Shown one piece after another: positions 6,730-12,808 of a DNA stretch of 21,021 bases (positions are counted from its first letter, which is position 1; every line of letters begins with the position of its first letter). Made by a program: the position numbers and the translations under genes. This stretch comes from Parcubacteria group bacterium CG11_big_fil_rev_8_21_14_0_20_39_14 (lineage in GTDB: Bacteria > Patescibacteriota > Minisyncoccia > Minisyncoccales > GCA-002787255): the NCBI GenBank assembly GCA_002787255.1, contig PCWD01000060.1:26849-47869 (forward strand), written 5' to 3'. The notes under the pieces were generated by a model. It saw nothing but the letters and a program-made list of their open reading frames with translations. It was not told the origin of the DNA and made no database searches.

Positions 6730-8127
6730 ATGAAGAAAGCTGACCTTATTTTTAATATTATTCTTCTGTTTTTAGACTTTTTAGCAATTGTTTTTGGCGG
6801 ACTTGCCGCTTATTTTTTGCGAATTAGTCCCTGGATGAGTGAGTGGCGGCCGGCAATCTTTTTATGGAATTTGCCATTTTTTAAATATTTGGGACTGGTA
6901 ACGGTTGTTGCCGCTTTTTGGCTCGTTATTTTTGGAGTCATCGGTCTTTACAAGGTAGATTTTAGAAGAGTTGGAGCCCGGGAGCTTTTGAAAGTATTTA
7001 TTGCCACTTCAGCCGGTCTTTTGTCTGTCGTTGTTTATATTTTTTTAAGACGGGAATGGTTTGATTCTCGCTTTTTAATTTTAGCCGGCTGGCTTTTTGC
7101 GACTTTGTTTGTAATATTTTGCAGGATTTTTATAAGAAGAATTTACAGTTTAATTTTAAGAAAATTGAAATTCGGGTTTCAAAGAGTTTTGGTGCTCGGA
7201 AACAGCAAAGTTGGTGAAAATTTGCTAGAAGAGATAAAAAAACGGCCGGCTGTCTATAGCTATTCATCAATAATTCATTTTCCCGATTTTGACTTCCCAA
7301 GGGTTAGCGAAACTGTTTTAGAACCGAGTTCAAAAATTGGAGAAATAATATTGACCGATTTTAATTTGCCCAGAGCCGATATTTTAAAACTGGTTGACCT
7401 TTGCGAAGAAAATCGGATTGGCTTCAAATTCGTGCCAGATCTTTTTCAGACCTTTTTCAGCAATATTGAAATTTCAACTTTTGGAGGAGAGCCGTTAATT
7501 GAAATAAAAAGGACTCCTCTGGACGGCTGGGGCAGGATTTCAAAAAGAATGGTTGATATTTTCGGGGCCTCTTTTGGACTTTTAATTTCTTCGCCTTTTT
7601 GGGCAGTTGCGGCTTTAGCCATAAAACTAAACAGTTCCGGCCCGGTTCTTGTTAAACTTAAAAGAGTTGGTCAGGGAAAAGAATTTGAGCTTTATAAATT
7701 TCGTTCAATGATTGAGAATGCCCATACTCTAAAAGCTGAGCTTTTAAAATTTAACGAAAGAGATGACGGTCCGCTTTTTAAAATGAAAGACGACCCCAGA
7801 ATAACTAAGGTCGGAAAATTTTTGAGAAAGTCCCGAATAGATGAAATGCCCCAGCTTATTAATGTATTTTTGGGCGAGATAAGTCTGGTGGGTCCGAGGC
7901 CCCATGAGCCGGAAGAAGTAGCCCGGTATCAAAAGCACCACAAAAGAACCTTTTTTGTTAAACCGGGAATGACCGGAATTTCTCAGATTTCCGGAAGTTC
8001 GGGGCTTCGGTTTGAAGACGAAATAAAACTTGATTCTTATTATATTAAAAATTGGTCGCTGGGTCTTGATATAAAAATAATTTTAAAAACCTTTTTAAAG
8101 ATTTTCAGCGATAAATCCGCCGTCTAA
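6730..8127 (+). CDS. Polyprenyl-phosphate sugar phosphotransferase (exopolysaccharide initiation)
   Basis: 465 aa membrane enzyme that transfers a sugar-1-phosphate from a nucleotide sugar to undecaprenyl phosphate, the first step of a lipid-linked glycan (WbaP/WcaJ type). Four N-terminal membrane segments lie at about residues 5-28, 50-75, 88-107 and 113-135. A Rossmann-like central region follows (RVLVLGNSKVGENLLEEI). The C-terminal catalytic bacterial sugar transferase domain starts near 270 with a re-entrant hydrophobic helix and shows ELYKFRSM, DDPRITKVGKFLRKSRIDE, the EMPQLINVF and GEISLVGPRP motifs, and KPGMTGISQISG. AGGAGG at 6718-6723 fixes the start. The next glycosyltransferase begins three bases after its stop, so they form an operon. 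The sugar is not predictable. Confidence 0.94.
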   Translation: MKKADLIFNIILLFLDFLAIVFGGLAAYFLRISPWMSEWRPAIFLWNLPFFKYLGLVTVVAAFWLVIFGVIGLYKVDFRRVGARELLKVFIATSAGLLSVVVYIFLRREWFDSRFLILAGWLFATLFVIFCRIFIRRIYSLILRKLKFGFQRVLVLGNSKVGENLLEEIKKRPAVYSYSSIIHFPDFDFPRVSETVLEPSSKIGEIILTDFNLPRADILKLVDLCEENRIGFKFVPDLFQTFFSNIEISTFGGEPLIEIKRTPLDGWGRISKRMVDIFGASFGLLISSPFWAVAALAIKLNSSGPVLVKLKRVGQGKEFELYKFRSMIENAHTLKAELLKFNERDDGPLFKMKDDPRITKVGKFLRKSRIDEMPQLINVFLGEISLVGPRPHEPEEVARYQKHHKRTFFVKPGMTGISQISGSSGLRFEDEIKLDSYYIKNWSLGLDIKIILKTFLKIFSDKSAV

Positions 8128-8130
8128 GGT

Positions 8131-9231
8131 ATGCGTGTAGCTTTAATACATGATTATTTGAATCAATGGGGAGGAGCCGAGAAAGTTTTGCAGGCTTTTT
8201 GCGAAATTTGGCCGGAAGCCCCAATTTTTACTTTGGTTTACGATGAAAAAGTTACCCGGGGGTTTTTTAAAGAGAAGAGGATTTGCACATCTTTTTTGCA
8301 GAAATTTCCTTTTTTAAAAAACAATCATCGACTTTTTTTAATGTTTATGCCCCAAGCCATCGAGTCCTTTAATTTGTCGGGATATGATTTGGTTCTTTCC
8401 GATTCGGCAAGTTATGCCAAGGGGGTAATTACCCGTCCCGAAACTCTGCATATTTCTTATTGTCATACCCCCCTTCGGTATGTTTGGGACGATAATCAAA
8501 AGTATGTAAACGAATTTTGTTTTCCCGAAATTATAAAAAAATTTTCTTCTTTCCCCAGGTCCTGGCTTCGAATTTGGGACAAAGAAGCGGCTTCAAGAGT
8601 GGATAAATTTATCGCTAATTCCAGCTTTGTTAAAAAAAGAATAAAAAAATATTATGGCCGCAATTCAAAAGTTATTCACCCCCCATTGAATTCTCAAAAT
8701 TTTGGGCTTGGGAAAGTTAAAGATTATTTTTTAATGGTCGGCAGACTCCTTCCTTATAAAAAGTTTGATTTGGCGATAGAAACATTTAATAAACTTCAAA
8801 AGCCTTTAAAAATTATAGGAGAAGGGCCTGATAAAAAAAGACTTAAAAAAATGGCAAAAAAGAACATAGAATTTTTGGGGGAAATTGTTTCGGATTTAGA
8901 GCTTGGAAAATATTACAGTGGCGCTTTAGCCCTTTTATTTCCCCAGGAAGAGGACTTTGGCATTGTGGCTTTGGAGGCAATGGCTTCGGGTAGACCGATA
9001 ATTGCTTACAGTAAAGGAGGGGCGCTTGAAACCGTAGTTGACGGCAGAACTGGAATATTTTTTGATGAACAGTCGCCAGTTGCTCTGGAGGCAGTGATTA
9101 GAAAATTTAATCCAAACGATTTTGATTCTCAATTTATTCGTCAGCACGCTTTAAAATTTGACAAAGAAATATTTAAAAAAAAGATTAAAAATTTTGTTGA
9201 AAAAAGTTATAAAGAGTTTAAAACCCACTAA
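8131..9231 (+). CDS. Glycosyltransferase family 4, WbaZ-like
   Basis: 366 aa GT-B fold glycosyltransferase that probably adds a hexose, perhaps mannose, to the lipid-linked glycan. The N-terminal acceptor domain has ALIHDYLNQWGGAEKVL and ISYCHTPLRYVWD, typical of the WbaZ-like mannosyltransferase group. The C-terminal donor domain has VGRLLPYKKFDLAI, GEGPDKKRLKK and the EX7E signature Glu274..Glu282 in EDFGIVALEAMASGRPIIA. There is no signal peptide; it acts at the cytoplasmic membrane face. The start lies three bases after the phosphotransferase stop without a clear Shine-Dalgarno site, suggesting coupling. The donor sugar is an inference from resemblance. Confidence 0.92.
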   Translation: MRVALIHDYLNQWGGAEKVLQAFCEIWPEAPIFTLVYDEKVTRGFFKEKRICTSFLQKFPFLKNNHRLFLMFMPQAIESFNLSGYDLVLSDSASYAKGVITRPETLHISYCHTPLRYVWDDNQKYVNEFCFPEIIKKFSSFPRSWLRIWDKEAASRVDKFIANSSFVKKRIKKYYGRNSKVIHPPLNSQNFGLGKVKDYFLMVGRLLPYKKFDLAIETFNKLQKPLKIIGEGPDKKRLKKMAKKNIEFLGEIVSDLELGKYYSGALALLFPQEEDFGIVALEAMASGRPIIAYSKGGALETVVDGRTGIFFDEQSPVALEAVIRKFNPNDFDSQFIRQHALKFDKEIFKKKIKNFVEKSYKEFKTH

Positions 9232-9235
9232 TTTG

Positions 9236-9303
9236 TGCGAATACAGGTGCAAATCTGTGCAAATATTAGCACATATTAGCACCCAGATTAGCGAAAATTC
9301 GCA
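9236..9303 (+). repeat. 68-bp imperfect inverted repeat between the glycosyltransferase genes
   Basis: TGCGAAT (9236-9242) pairs with ATTCGCA (9297-9303). Inner arms with TGCAAATCTGTGC and TTAGCACCCAGATTAGC are partly complementary. It fills the whole gap between the two glycosyltransferases and abuts the ATG at 9304, leaving no room for a normal ribosome binding site. The ends resemble the GCGAAT motifs of the insertion in rnpB and the tail of the window. Confidence 0.65.
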
Positions 9304-10515
9304 ATGACAATTGGTATTGATATTCGCTTTTTAGCCCGGGGGGTTTGGAGCGGGGTAGAGGAGTATGCTCTTAATCTTTTGCCCCGTCTTTTTAGTTTGG
9401 ACAAAACTATTAAGTTTAAACTTTTTTATAATGCCCTAAAAAAAAGAAAATTAAATTATCCCTGGACTATCCTGCCAAATGTCAGTCTTTATCAATTTTC
9501 GATTCCCAATCGTTTTTTGCAAACAGCTTCATTTTTGGGCAATTTGCCAAAAATTGACAAGCTCATCGGGGGAGTAGATGTATTTTTCAGCCCCCATTTT
9601 ATTTTAGCTCCTCTTTCCGGAAGTTCTAAAAAAATCATAACTTTTCATGATTTATCTTTTGAATATTATCCGGAATTTTTTTCTTTTCAGCAAAGAATCT
9701 GGCATACTCTAATGAAGCCGAAAGCTCAAGCTTTGGCCGCTGATAAAATTATTGCCGTTTCCCGATCAACAAAAGAAGACTTAGTAGACCTTTATAAAAT
9801 TAACCCGGAAAAAATTGAAGTGATTTATTCTGGAATGGGGGAGGAGTTTAAAGAAGTGGAGGAAGCAGAAATGGAAAGAGTGGCTAAAAAATATAAGCTG
9901 TTTACCCAGCACCGAACTTGCCTGCCTCGTATAATTGCGAAGCAATTTGTTCGGGGTTCTGGCGCGGGGCCGGAAAAATTTATTTTGTATTTTGGCACCA
10001 TTGAGCCAAGGAAAAATATTAAAGGAATAATTAAAGCCTTTGAATTGCTTAAAACTTACAACCTTAAAGGATTGGAGACCCATAAATTAATTATCGCCGG
10101 TTCCCCGGGCTGGCTTTGCGGAGATATTTATAGAACCGCAAAAAAGTCTAAAAACGCCAAAGATATTATTTTTACCGGATTTATAGCCAAAGAGGACAAG
10201 CCCGCTCTTTATAAATTAGCCGAACTTTTTGTTTACCCCAGTTTTTTTGAAGGCTTCGGCTTTCCGCCGCTTGAGGCAATGGCTTGCGGGACGCCGACCA
10301 TTGTTTCCAATACCACTTCGTTTCCGGAAATTGGAGACGGAGCGGTTTTGATGGTTGACCCCTATAATATCAGCGAAATTGCTTTAGCAATGAGAGAAAT
10401 TTTAAAAGATAAAAAATTAAAAAACGAAATGAAACAAAAGGGATTGGCTCTGGCAGAAAAATTCAGCTGGGGAAAATGCGCCGAGCAAACCTTAAAAACT
10501 TTAATCACCCGGTAA
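9304..10515 (+). CDS. Glycosyltransferase family 4 with an in-frame insert
   Basis: 403 aa GT-B glycosyltransferase. The N-terminal domain begins with GIDIRFLARGVWSGVEEYA and has ITFHDLSFEYYPEFF and ADKIIAVSRSTKEDL. The donor domain has ILYFGTIEPRKNIKGIIKAF, IIAGSPGW and the EX7E signature Glu316..Glu324 in EGFGFPPLEAMACGTPTIVSN. Close relatives go almost directly from the linker helix to the EKFILYFGT strand; here about 22 residues (roughly 199-222) are encoded by a palindromic repeat at 9911-9954. The insert lies in the interdomain linker, so folding is probably tolerated. It is likely the third enzyme of the glycan operon, which ends at the 10532 terminator. The donor and linkage are unknown. 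Confidence 0.92.
   Translation: MTIGIDIRFLARGVWSGVEEYALNLLPRLFSLDKTIKFKLFYNALKKRKLNYPWTILPNVSLYQFSIPNRFLQTASFLGNLPKIDKLIGGVDVFFSPHFILAPLSGSSKKIITFHDLSFEYYPEFFSFQQRIWHTLMKPKAQALAADKIIAVSRSTKEDLVDLYKINPEKIEVIYSGMGEEFKEVEEAEMERVAKKYKLFTQHRTCLPRIIAKQFVRGSGAGPEKFILYFGTIEPRKNIKGIIKAFELLKTYNLKGLETHKLIIAGSPGWLCGDIYRTAKKSKNAKDIIFTGFIAKEDKPALYKLAELFVYPSFFEGFGFPPLEAMACGTPTIVSNTTSFPEIGDGAVLMVDPYNISEIALAMREILKDKKLKNEMKQKGLALAEKFSWGKCAEQTLKTLITR
9911..9954 (+). repeat. In-frame palindromic element in the glycosyltransferase gene (family A)
   Basis: CCGAAC (9912-9917) pairs with GTTCGG (9949-9954), and AATTGC-GAA-GCAATT (9933-9947) forms the tip. The stretch ACTTGCCTGCCTCGTA (9916-9931) matches the family core in metG and beside rpsR. 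It translates as part of HRTCLPRIIAKQFVRG. Confidence 0.78.
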
Positions 10516-10531
10516 TACAACCCAGGTAATA

Positions 10532-10566
10532 AAAACTTACAGAGCCCCGAGCTCTGTAAGTTTTTT
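10532..10566 (+). terminator. Terminator of the glycosyltransferase operon
   Basis: A perfect 14-bp stem (AAAACTTACAGAGC with GCTCTGTAAGTTTT) around CCCGA, followed by TT and ATT. Confidence 0.93.
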
Positions 10567-10590
10567 ATTGAGATTTTTATACAACTAATT

Positions 10591-10655
10591 AAAAAGAGGC
10601 CCCGAAAAGCGAACCCCAATTCTAAAGTCTTTAGTGAGTGCAGTTCAGGGGCCTC
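10591..10655 (-). ncRNA. Candidate 65-nt structured small RNA (sRNA-1)
   Basis: On the minus strand a near-ideal promoter (10662-10690) places the first base at 10655, exactly the first base of an 8-bp closing stem GAGGCCCC (10655-10648) with GGGGCCTC (10603-10596), followed by five T. The interior has GAAC/GTTC pairing and a small CTAAA-GAC-TTTAG hairpin. There is no start codon with a useful frame. It matches no RNA that I recognise (not 6S, tmRNA, SRP RNA or tRNA). The RNA is predicted from promoter, structure and terminator only. Confidence 0.6.
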
Positions 10656-10661
10656 ATTTTT

Positions 10662-10690
10662 ATTATAGCATACCTGAGAATGTTGAACAA
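10662..10690 (-). promoter_or_regulatory. Promoter of sRNA-1
   Basis: Read on the minus strand: TTGTTC (10690-10685), a 17-base spacer and perfect TATAAT (10667-10662) preceded by TGC (extended -10). Confidence 0.75.
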
Positions 10691-10806
10691 TTACATTTTG
10701 GCGTAGTTTAGCGTAATGTTTTGCGTGGTTTGGCTCAAAATCCATCCCAATTGTAAAACTCTACGCCAAACTCTACACAAAACCACGCTAAATTATTCAA
10801 CACTCT
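10677..10806. repeat. Inverted repeat carrying divergent promoters
   Basis: GAGAATGTTGAACAATT (10677-10693) is repeated inverted at 10790-10806 as AATTATTCAACACTCTC. The 96 bp between are a second, looser inverted repeat of GGCGTAG / AGCGT / GCGTGG words. The left arm contains the -35 of the sRNA-1 promoter. The right arm is followed by TATAGA (10813-10818), a weaker -10 facing rightward. I see no gene here; a frame of 127 codons on the minus strand across 10362-10745 is not credible. Confidence 0.6.
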
Positions 10807-10824
10807 CATATCTATAGAGCAACT

Positions 10825-11051
10825 TCCAGTGCCAAACGTCGTTTAGGTAGGGTTTACTCTGTCTGTTAATTAGAGACTGTTGAGTAATCTGTGTTGTTCT
10901 GTGGTTCAGAGCTGTGTTGTTCTGCTGTGGTTCAGTTCACCCCATTAGAAGTTGTATTTCTAATGGGGTTCAGTAATTACTCTAAGTTAGCCAACGGAAT
11001 AATGAAAGTTCAGACAAAGGAAAAAACCTTGGAAACCCCAAGGTTTTTTCC
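10825..11051 (+). ncRNA. Candidate structured RNA of about 225 nt
   Basis: It starts after the weak -10 TATAGA at 10813-10818 and ends at a strong terminator (11019-11051). Inside are TTACTC..GAGTAA (10854-10886 region) and a competing ATTACTC near 10976, an 11-bp hairpin CCCCATTAGAA/TTCTAATGGGG (10940-10967), and a tandem near-duplication of CTGTGTTGTTCTG..TGGTTCAG (10889-10909 and 10912-10935). There is no open frame of useful length. It could be a small RNA or only a collection of repeats; the start is uncertain. Confidence 0.4.
11019..11051. terminator. Bidirectional terminator between convergent RNA candidates
   Basis: GGAAAAAACCTTGG pairs with CCAAGGTTTTTTCC around a short loop. T-rich arms on both strands allow it to stop transcription from either side. 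Confidence 0.85.
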
Positions 11052-11089
11052 CGACTTTTAGAATGTATCCTTTGCAGGATGCACTCACT
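11019..11089 (-). ncRNA. Candidate 70-nt small RNA (sRNA-2)
   Basis: On the minus strand a promoter at 11096-11124 predicts a start at 11089, and the 11019-11051 hairpin would end it. The first 11 bases, with one base upstream, read TAGTGAGTGCA, the exact complement of TGCACTCACTA in sRNA-1. A second block ATTCTAAAAGTC complements GACTTTAGAAT of sRNA-1 with one bulge. A local hairpin TGCATCC/GGATACA is also possible. No experiment supports this RNA. Confidence 0.42.
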
Positions 11090-11095
11090 ATAGTC

Positions 11096-11124
11096 ATATT
11101 AGCAGATTCAAAAAATCTTGTCAA
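11096..11124 (-). promoter_or_regulatory. Outward promoter of the left inverted-repeat arm
   Basis: Read on the minus strand: TTGACA (11124-11119), a 17-base spacer ending in TGC, and TAATAT (11101-11096). The -35 lies in the left arm of the 11119-11263 inverted repeat. Confidence 0.55.
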
Positions 11125-11263
11125 GCCCCAGTAGAAGTCTGGCGCATATATTAACCAAGCAGGATTGAGGCTAAAATACAGAATTTAAAGTCAGCCCGGC
11201 ATTATTGATAACAGAAAAAATTTTGGAAAAATTTTTTCTGCCAGACTTCTAACGGGCTTGACA
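11119..11263. repeat. 145-bp element with 24-bp terminal inverted repeats
   Basis: The left arm TGTCAAGCCC..TAGAAGTCTGGC (11119-11143) is matched inverted by GCCAGACTTCTA..GGGCTTGACA (11240-11263), differing by two or three bases. An internal perfect hairpin CAGAAAAAATTTT/AAAATTTTTTCTG lies at 11212-11240. Each arm ends in an outward TTGACA. It may be a miniature transposable element or a duplicated divergent promoter/operator. No clear target-site duplication is visible. Confidence 0.7.
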
Positions 11264-11285
11264 TTATTTTTTGATTGATTAAAAT
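11258..11285 (+). promoter_or_regulatory. Promoter of the thioredoxin-fold gene (leaderless)
   Basis: Perfect TTGACA (11258-11263), a 16-base spacer and TAAAAT (11280-11285). The start would fall at about 11292-11293, the A of the ATG, so the mRNA is probably leaderless. This supports the ATG at 11293 over an upstream TTG at 11275 that lies inside the promoter. Confidence 0.72.
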
Positions 11286-11292
11286 TAAGATA

Positions 11293-12270
11293 ATGCTAAA
11301 ACAAGTATTCAAAAGTTTAAAATTTTGGATGGGCTTGGCAAGCTTGTTTGGAGCGGCTTTAATTGCTTTGGGGTTTTTGGGGAATTTTGAGGGCGTGAAA
11401 TCTTCTGTTTTATCTCCTCAAAAAGCCGGCGAAGCGGCTTTAAGTTATATTAATGAGAGTCTAACGGAAAAAAATCTGATTGCTTCTTTGGTTGGAGAAG
11501 TGGAAAGAAAAAACGAAGTGTATTGTTTTAAACTGTCCGTCCAAAATCAAAAGTTTGATTCCTGCATTTCTTTGGATGGGAAGCTTCTGTTTCCTCAAAT
11601 TATTGATTTAACAATACCGCTGGAACCGCTGGAGGAAACGGAAAATGAGGCTATGGAGCCTATTTTGCCGAGAGAAATCCCCGAAGTTTATCTTTACACA
11701 ATGAGTTATTGTCCTTACGGTAATCAGGCCGAAGAGGTGATGTATCCCGTTCAGAAACTTTTAGGAAAGAAGGTAAAGATTGAGCCGCACTATGTAATTT
11801 ACAGCAACTATCACGGAGGGGGTCCTGATTATTGTTTAGACAAGGAAAATAAATACTGTTCAATGCATGGAATTGAAGAATTGAATCAGGATGTCAGGGA
11901 ACTTTGTATTTATAAATATCAACCCGAAAAATTTTGGGATTACCTAATGGAAGTTAACCAAAAATGCAGTCTTCAAGATATTAGAACCTGCTGGGAAAAA
12001 ACGGCTAAGGAAAAGGGGATTGATACGGCGAAAATAATTGACTGTCAAGAAAAAGAAGTTTTAACCTTACTTGAAAAAGAAGCAGAGTTAAATAAGAAAT
12101 ATAATGTTCTTGGTTCCCCTACTGTGATAATTAATGAGGCGGAATACAAAGGAAAAAGGAGTCCCGAGGGATATAAAAATGGTATTTGTTCCGGTTTCCA
12201 AAATCCGCCGGAGGAATGCAAGCAAACGCTTGAAGACAGCACTTCTGCGGCTGCCGGTGGCTGCCAATAA
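11293..12270 (+). CDS. Membrane-anchored thioredoxin-fold protein, GILT-like
   Basis: 325 aa. A single N-terminal membrane anchor (about residues 12-32) places the rest outside the membrane. After a domain at about 40-110 of unknown fold and an acidic proline-rich linker (110-130), a thioredoxin-like domain begins with EVYLYTMSYCPYG (Cys140) and has a probable cis-proline in LGSPTVIIN. The active site is CPYG, not CxxC. The region HGIEELNQDVRELC (192-205) partly resembles the signature of GILT-type thiol reductases, and further cysteines (181, 189, 216 region) and a C-terminal GGCQ suggest other disulphides. Likely role: thiol redox handling of exported proteins. It is transcribed alone from the promoter at 11258. 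The reaction direction cannot be told. Confidence 0.85.
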   Translation: MLKQVFKSLKFWMGLASLFGAALIALGFLGNFEGVKSSVLSPQKAGEAALSYINESLTEKNLIASLVGEVERKNEVYCFKLSVQNQKFDSCISLDGKLLFPQIIDLTIPLEPLEETENEAMEPILPREIPEVYLYTMSYCPYGNQAEEVMYPVQKLLGKKVKIEPHYVIYSNYHGGGPDYCLDKENKYCSMHGIEELNQDVRELCIYKYQPEKFWDYLMEVNQKCSLQDIRTCWEKTAKEKGIDTAKIIDCQEKEVLTLLEKEAELNKKYNVLGSPTVIINEAEYKGKRSPEGYKNGICSGFQNPPEECKQTLEDSTSAAAGGCQ

Positions 12271-12280
12271 ACTTTATTCT

Positions 12281-12370
12281 AAATTTCAATATCCCAAAAT
12301 TGTTTAGAAATTGAGAAATTTGAATTTTGATATTGTTTAGGATTTCGAATTTAGAATTTCGAATTTCTTT
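12281..12370. repeat. AT-rich degenerate inverted and tandem repeat
   Basis: Reiterated AAATTTCAATATCC, TTTAGAAATT, TTTAGGATTTCG and GAATTTAGAATTTCG words, with TCAATATCCCAAAATT near 12287 inverted as AATTTTGATATTG near 12327. It starts right after the thioredoxin-fold gene. The 333-bp gap up to rpsR otherwise holds a possible 27-codon frame and a terminator. Confidence 0.6.
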
Positions 12371-12385
12371 TATAAAATAAAAGTT

Positions 12386-12469
12386 ATGGGTGATTTTTTT
12401 TATAAATTATTACTTCCTGCTTTGGTCGCAAAAAAACTTTTGGAGTTTTTATTTAAAAAGGAAGAATAA
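12386..12469 (+). CDS. Possible 27-residue hydrophobic peptide
   Basis: ATG at 12386 to TAA at 12467. The peptide MGDFFYKLLLPALVAKKLLE.. is amphipathic or hydrophobic with a charged KKEE end. TATAAA at 12371-12376 could serve as the -10 of a leaderless message, and a terminator follows at 12534. There is no Shine-Dalgarno site or recognisable family, and a chance frame of this size is common in AT-rich DNA. Confidence 0.25.
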   Translation: MGDFFYKLLLPALVAKKLLEFLFKKEE

Positions 12470-12533
12470 TATAAAGCGCGAATTTACAAAAATAAGAGCG
12501 GGGGCTGCTAAGCTCTATTGCTTTTTATAACAT

Positions 12534-12564
12534 AAAATACAGAGGTTTTGACCCTGTATTTTTT
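12534..12564 (+). terminator. Terminator between the thioredoxin-fold gene region and rpsR
   Basis: AAAATACAG (12534-12542) pairs with CTGTATTTT (12554-12562), extended by GG/CC past a bulged A, followed by T. The A-rich left arm may let it also work for the minus-strand rpsR transcript. Confidence 0.78.
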
Positions 12565-12603
12565 GGTTTTAGAGCAACCAAACTTTAGTTATCTGAACTT
12601 TGG

Positions 12604-12804
12604 TTATCTGGTTGTGAAAGGCAGGAGGCCCATAATGCGGGCTCTTTTTATCGCTTTGGATAATTTTCTTTGGTGTTTAGCGCAAAGACCGGTTTTTTTT
12701 CGGGGTTGAATTTTTGCTCCGGTGCTTAAAAACCGCTGAATCGTTTCAACATCCTTCCAGTTAATCTCTTGTATTTGATTTTTACAAAAATAACACTCAG
12801 CCAT
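12604..12804 (-). CDS. rpsR: 30S ribosomal protein S18
   Basis: 66 aa, a normal length for S18, which binds S6 on the 30S platform. It has a zinc-finger form: Cys4, Cys7, Cys41 and His44. The conserved tail has LCAKHQRKLSKAIKRARIMGLLPFT. A longer frame exists upstream, but its first 26 residues come from repeat DNA, so the ATG at 12804 is chosen. The GGAG that could be its ribosome site lies in the loop and right stem of a hairpin (12809-12825) four bases before the ATG. It is the last gene of rpsF-ssb-rpsR, separated from ssb by about 200 bp of repeats. Confidence 0.95.
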   Translation of the reverse strand: MAECYFCKNQIQEINWKDVETIQRFLSTGAKIQPRKKTGLCAKHQRKLSKAIKRARIMGLLPFTTR

Positions 12805-12808
12805 ATAT

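Noticed and set aside
6730..10515. Recent horizontal transfer of the glycan cluster
   Set aside because: Base composition and repeat families are like those of the neighbours; nothing marks an island border.
10362..10745. 127-codon minus-strand open frame
   Set aside because: It overlaps the 3' end of a clear glycosyltransferase gene, the operon terminator and the sRNA-1 structure, and the protein has no recognisable features.
10882..10970. Possible CRISPR array or crRNA-like repeat (tandem CTGTGTTGTTCTG units and an 11-bp hairpin)
   Set aside because: Only two imperfect units without regular spacers, and no cas genes in the window.
10591..11051. 6S RNA, tmRNA or SRP RNA
   Set aside because: No tmRNA ends or tag frame, no SRP GGAA loop motif, and no long 6S-type rod with a central bubble could be folded by eye.
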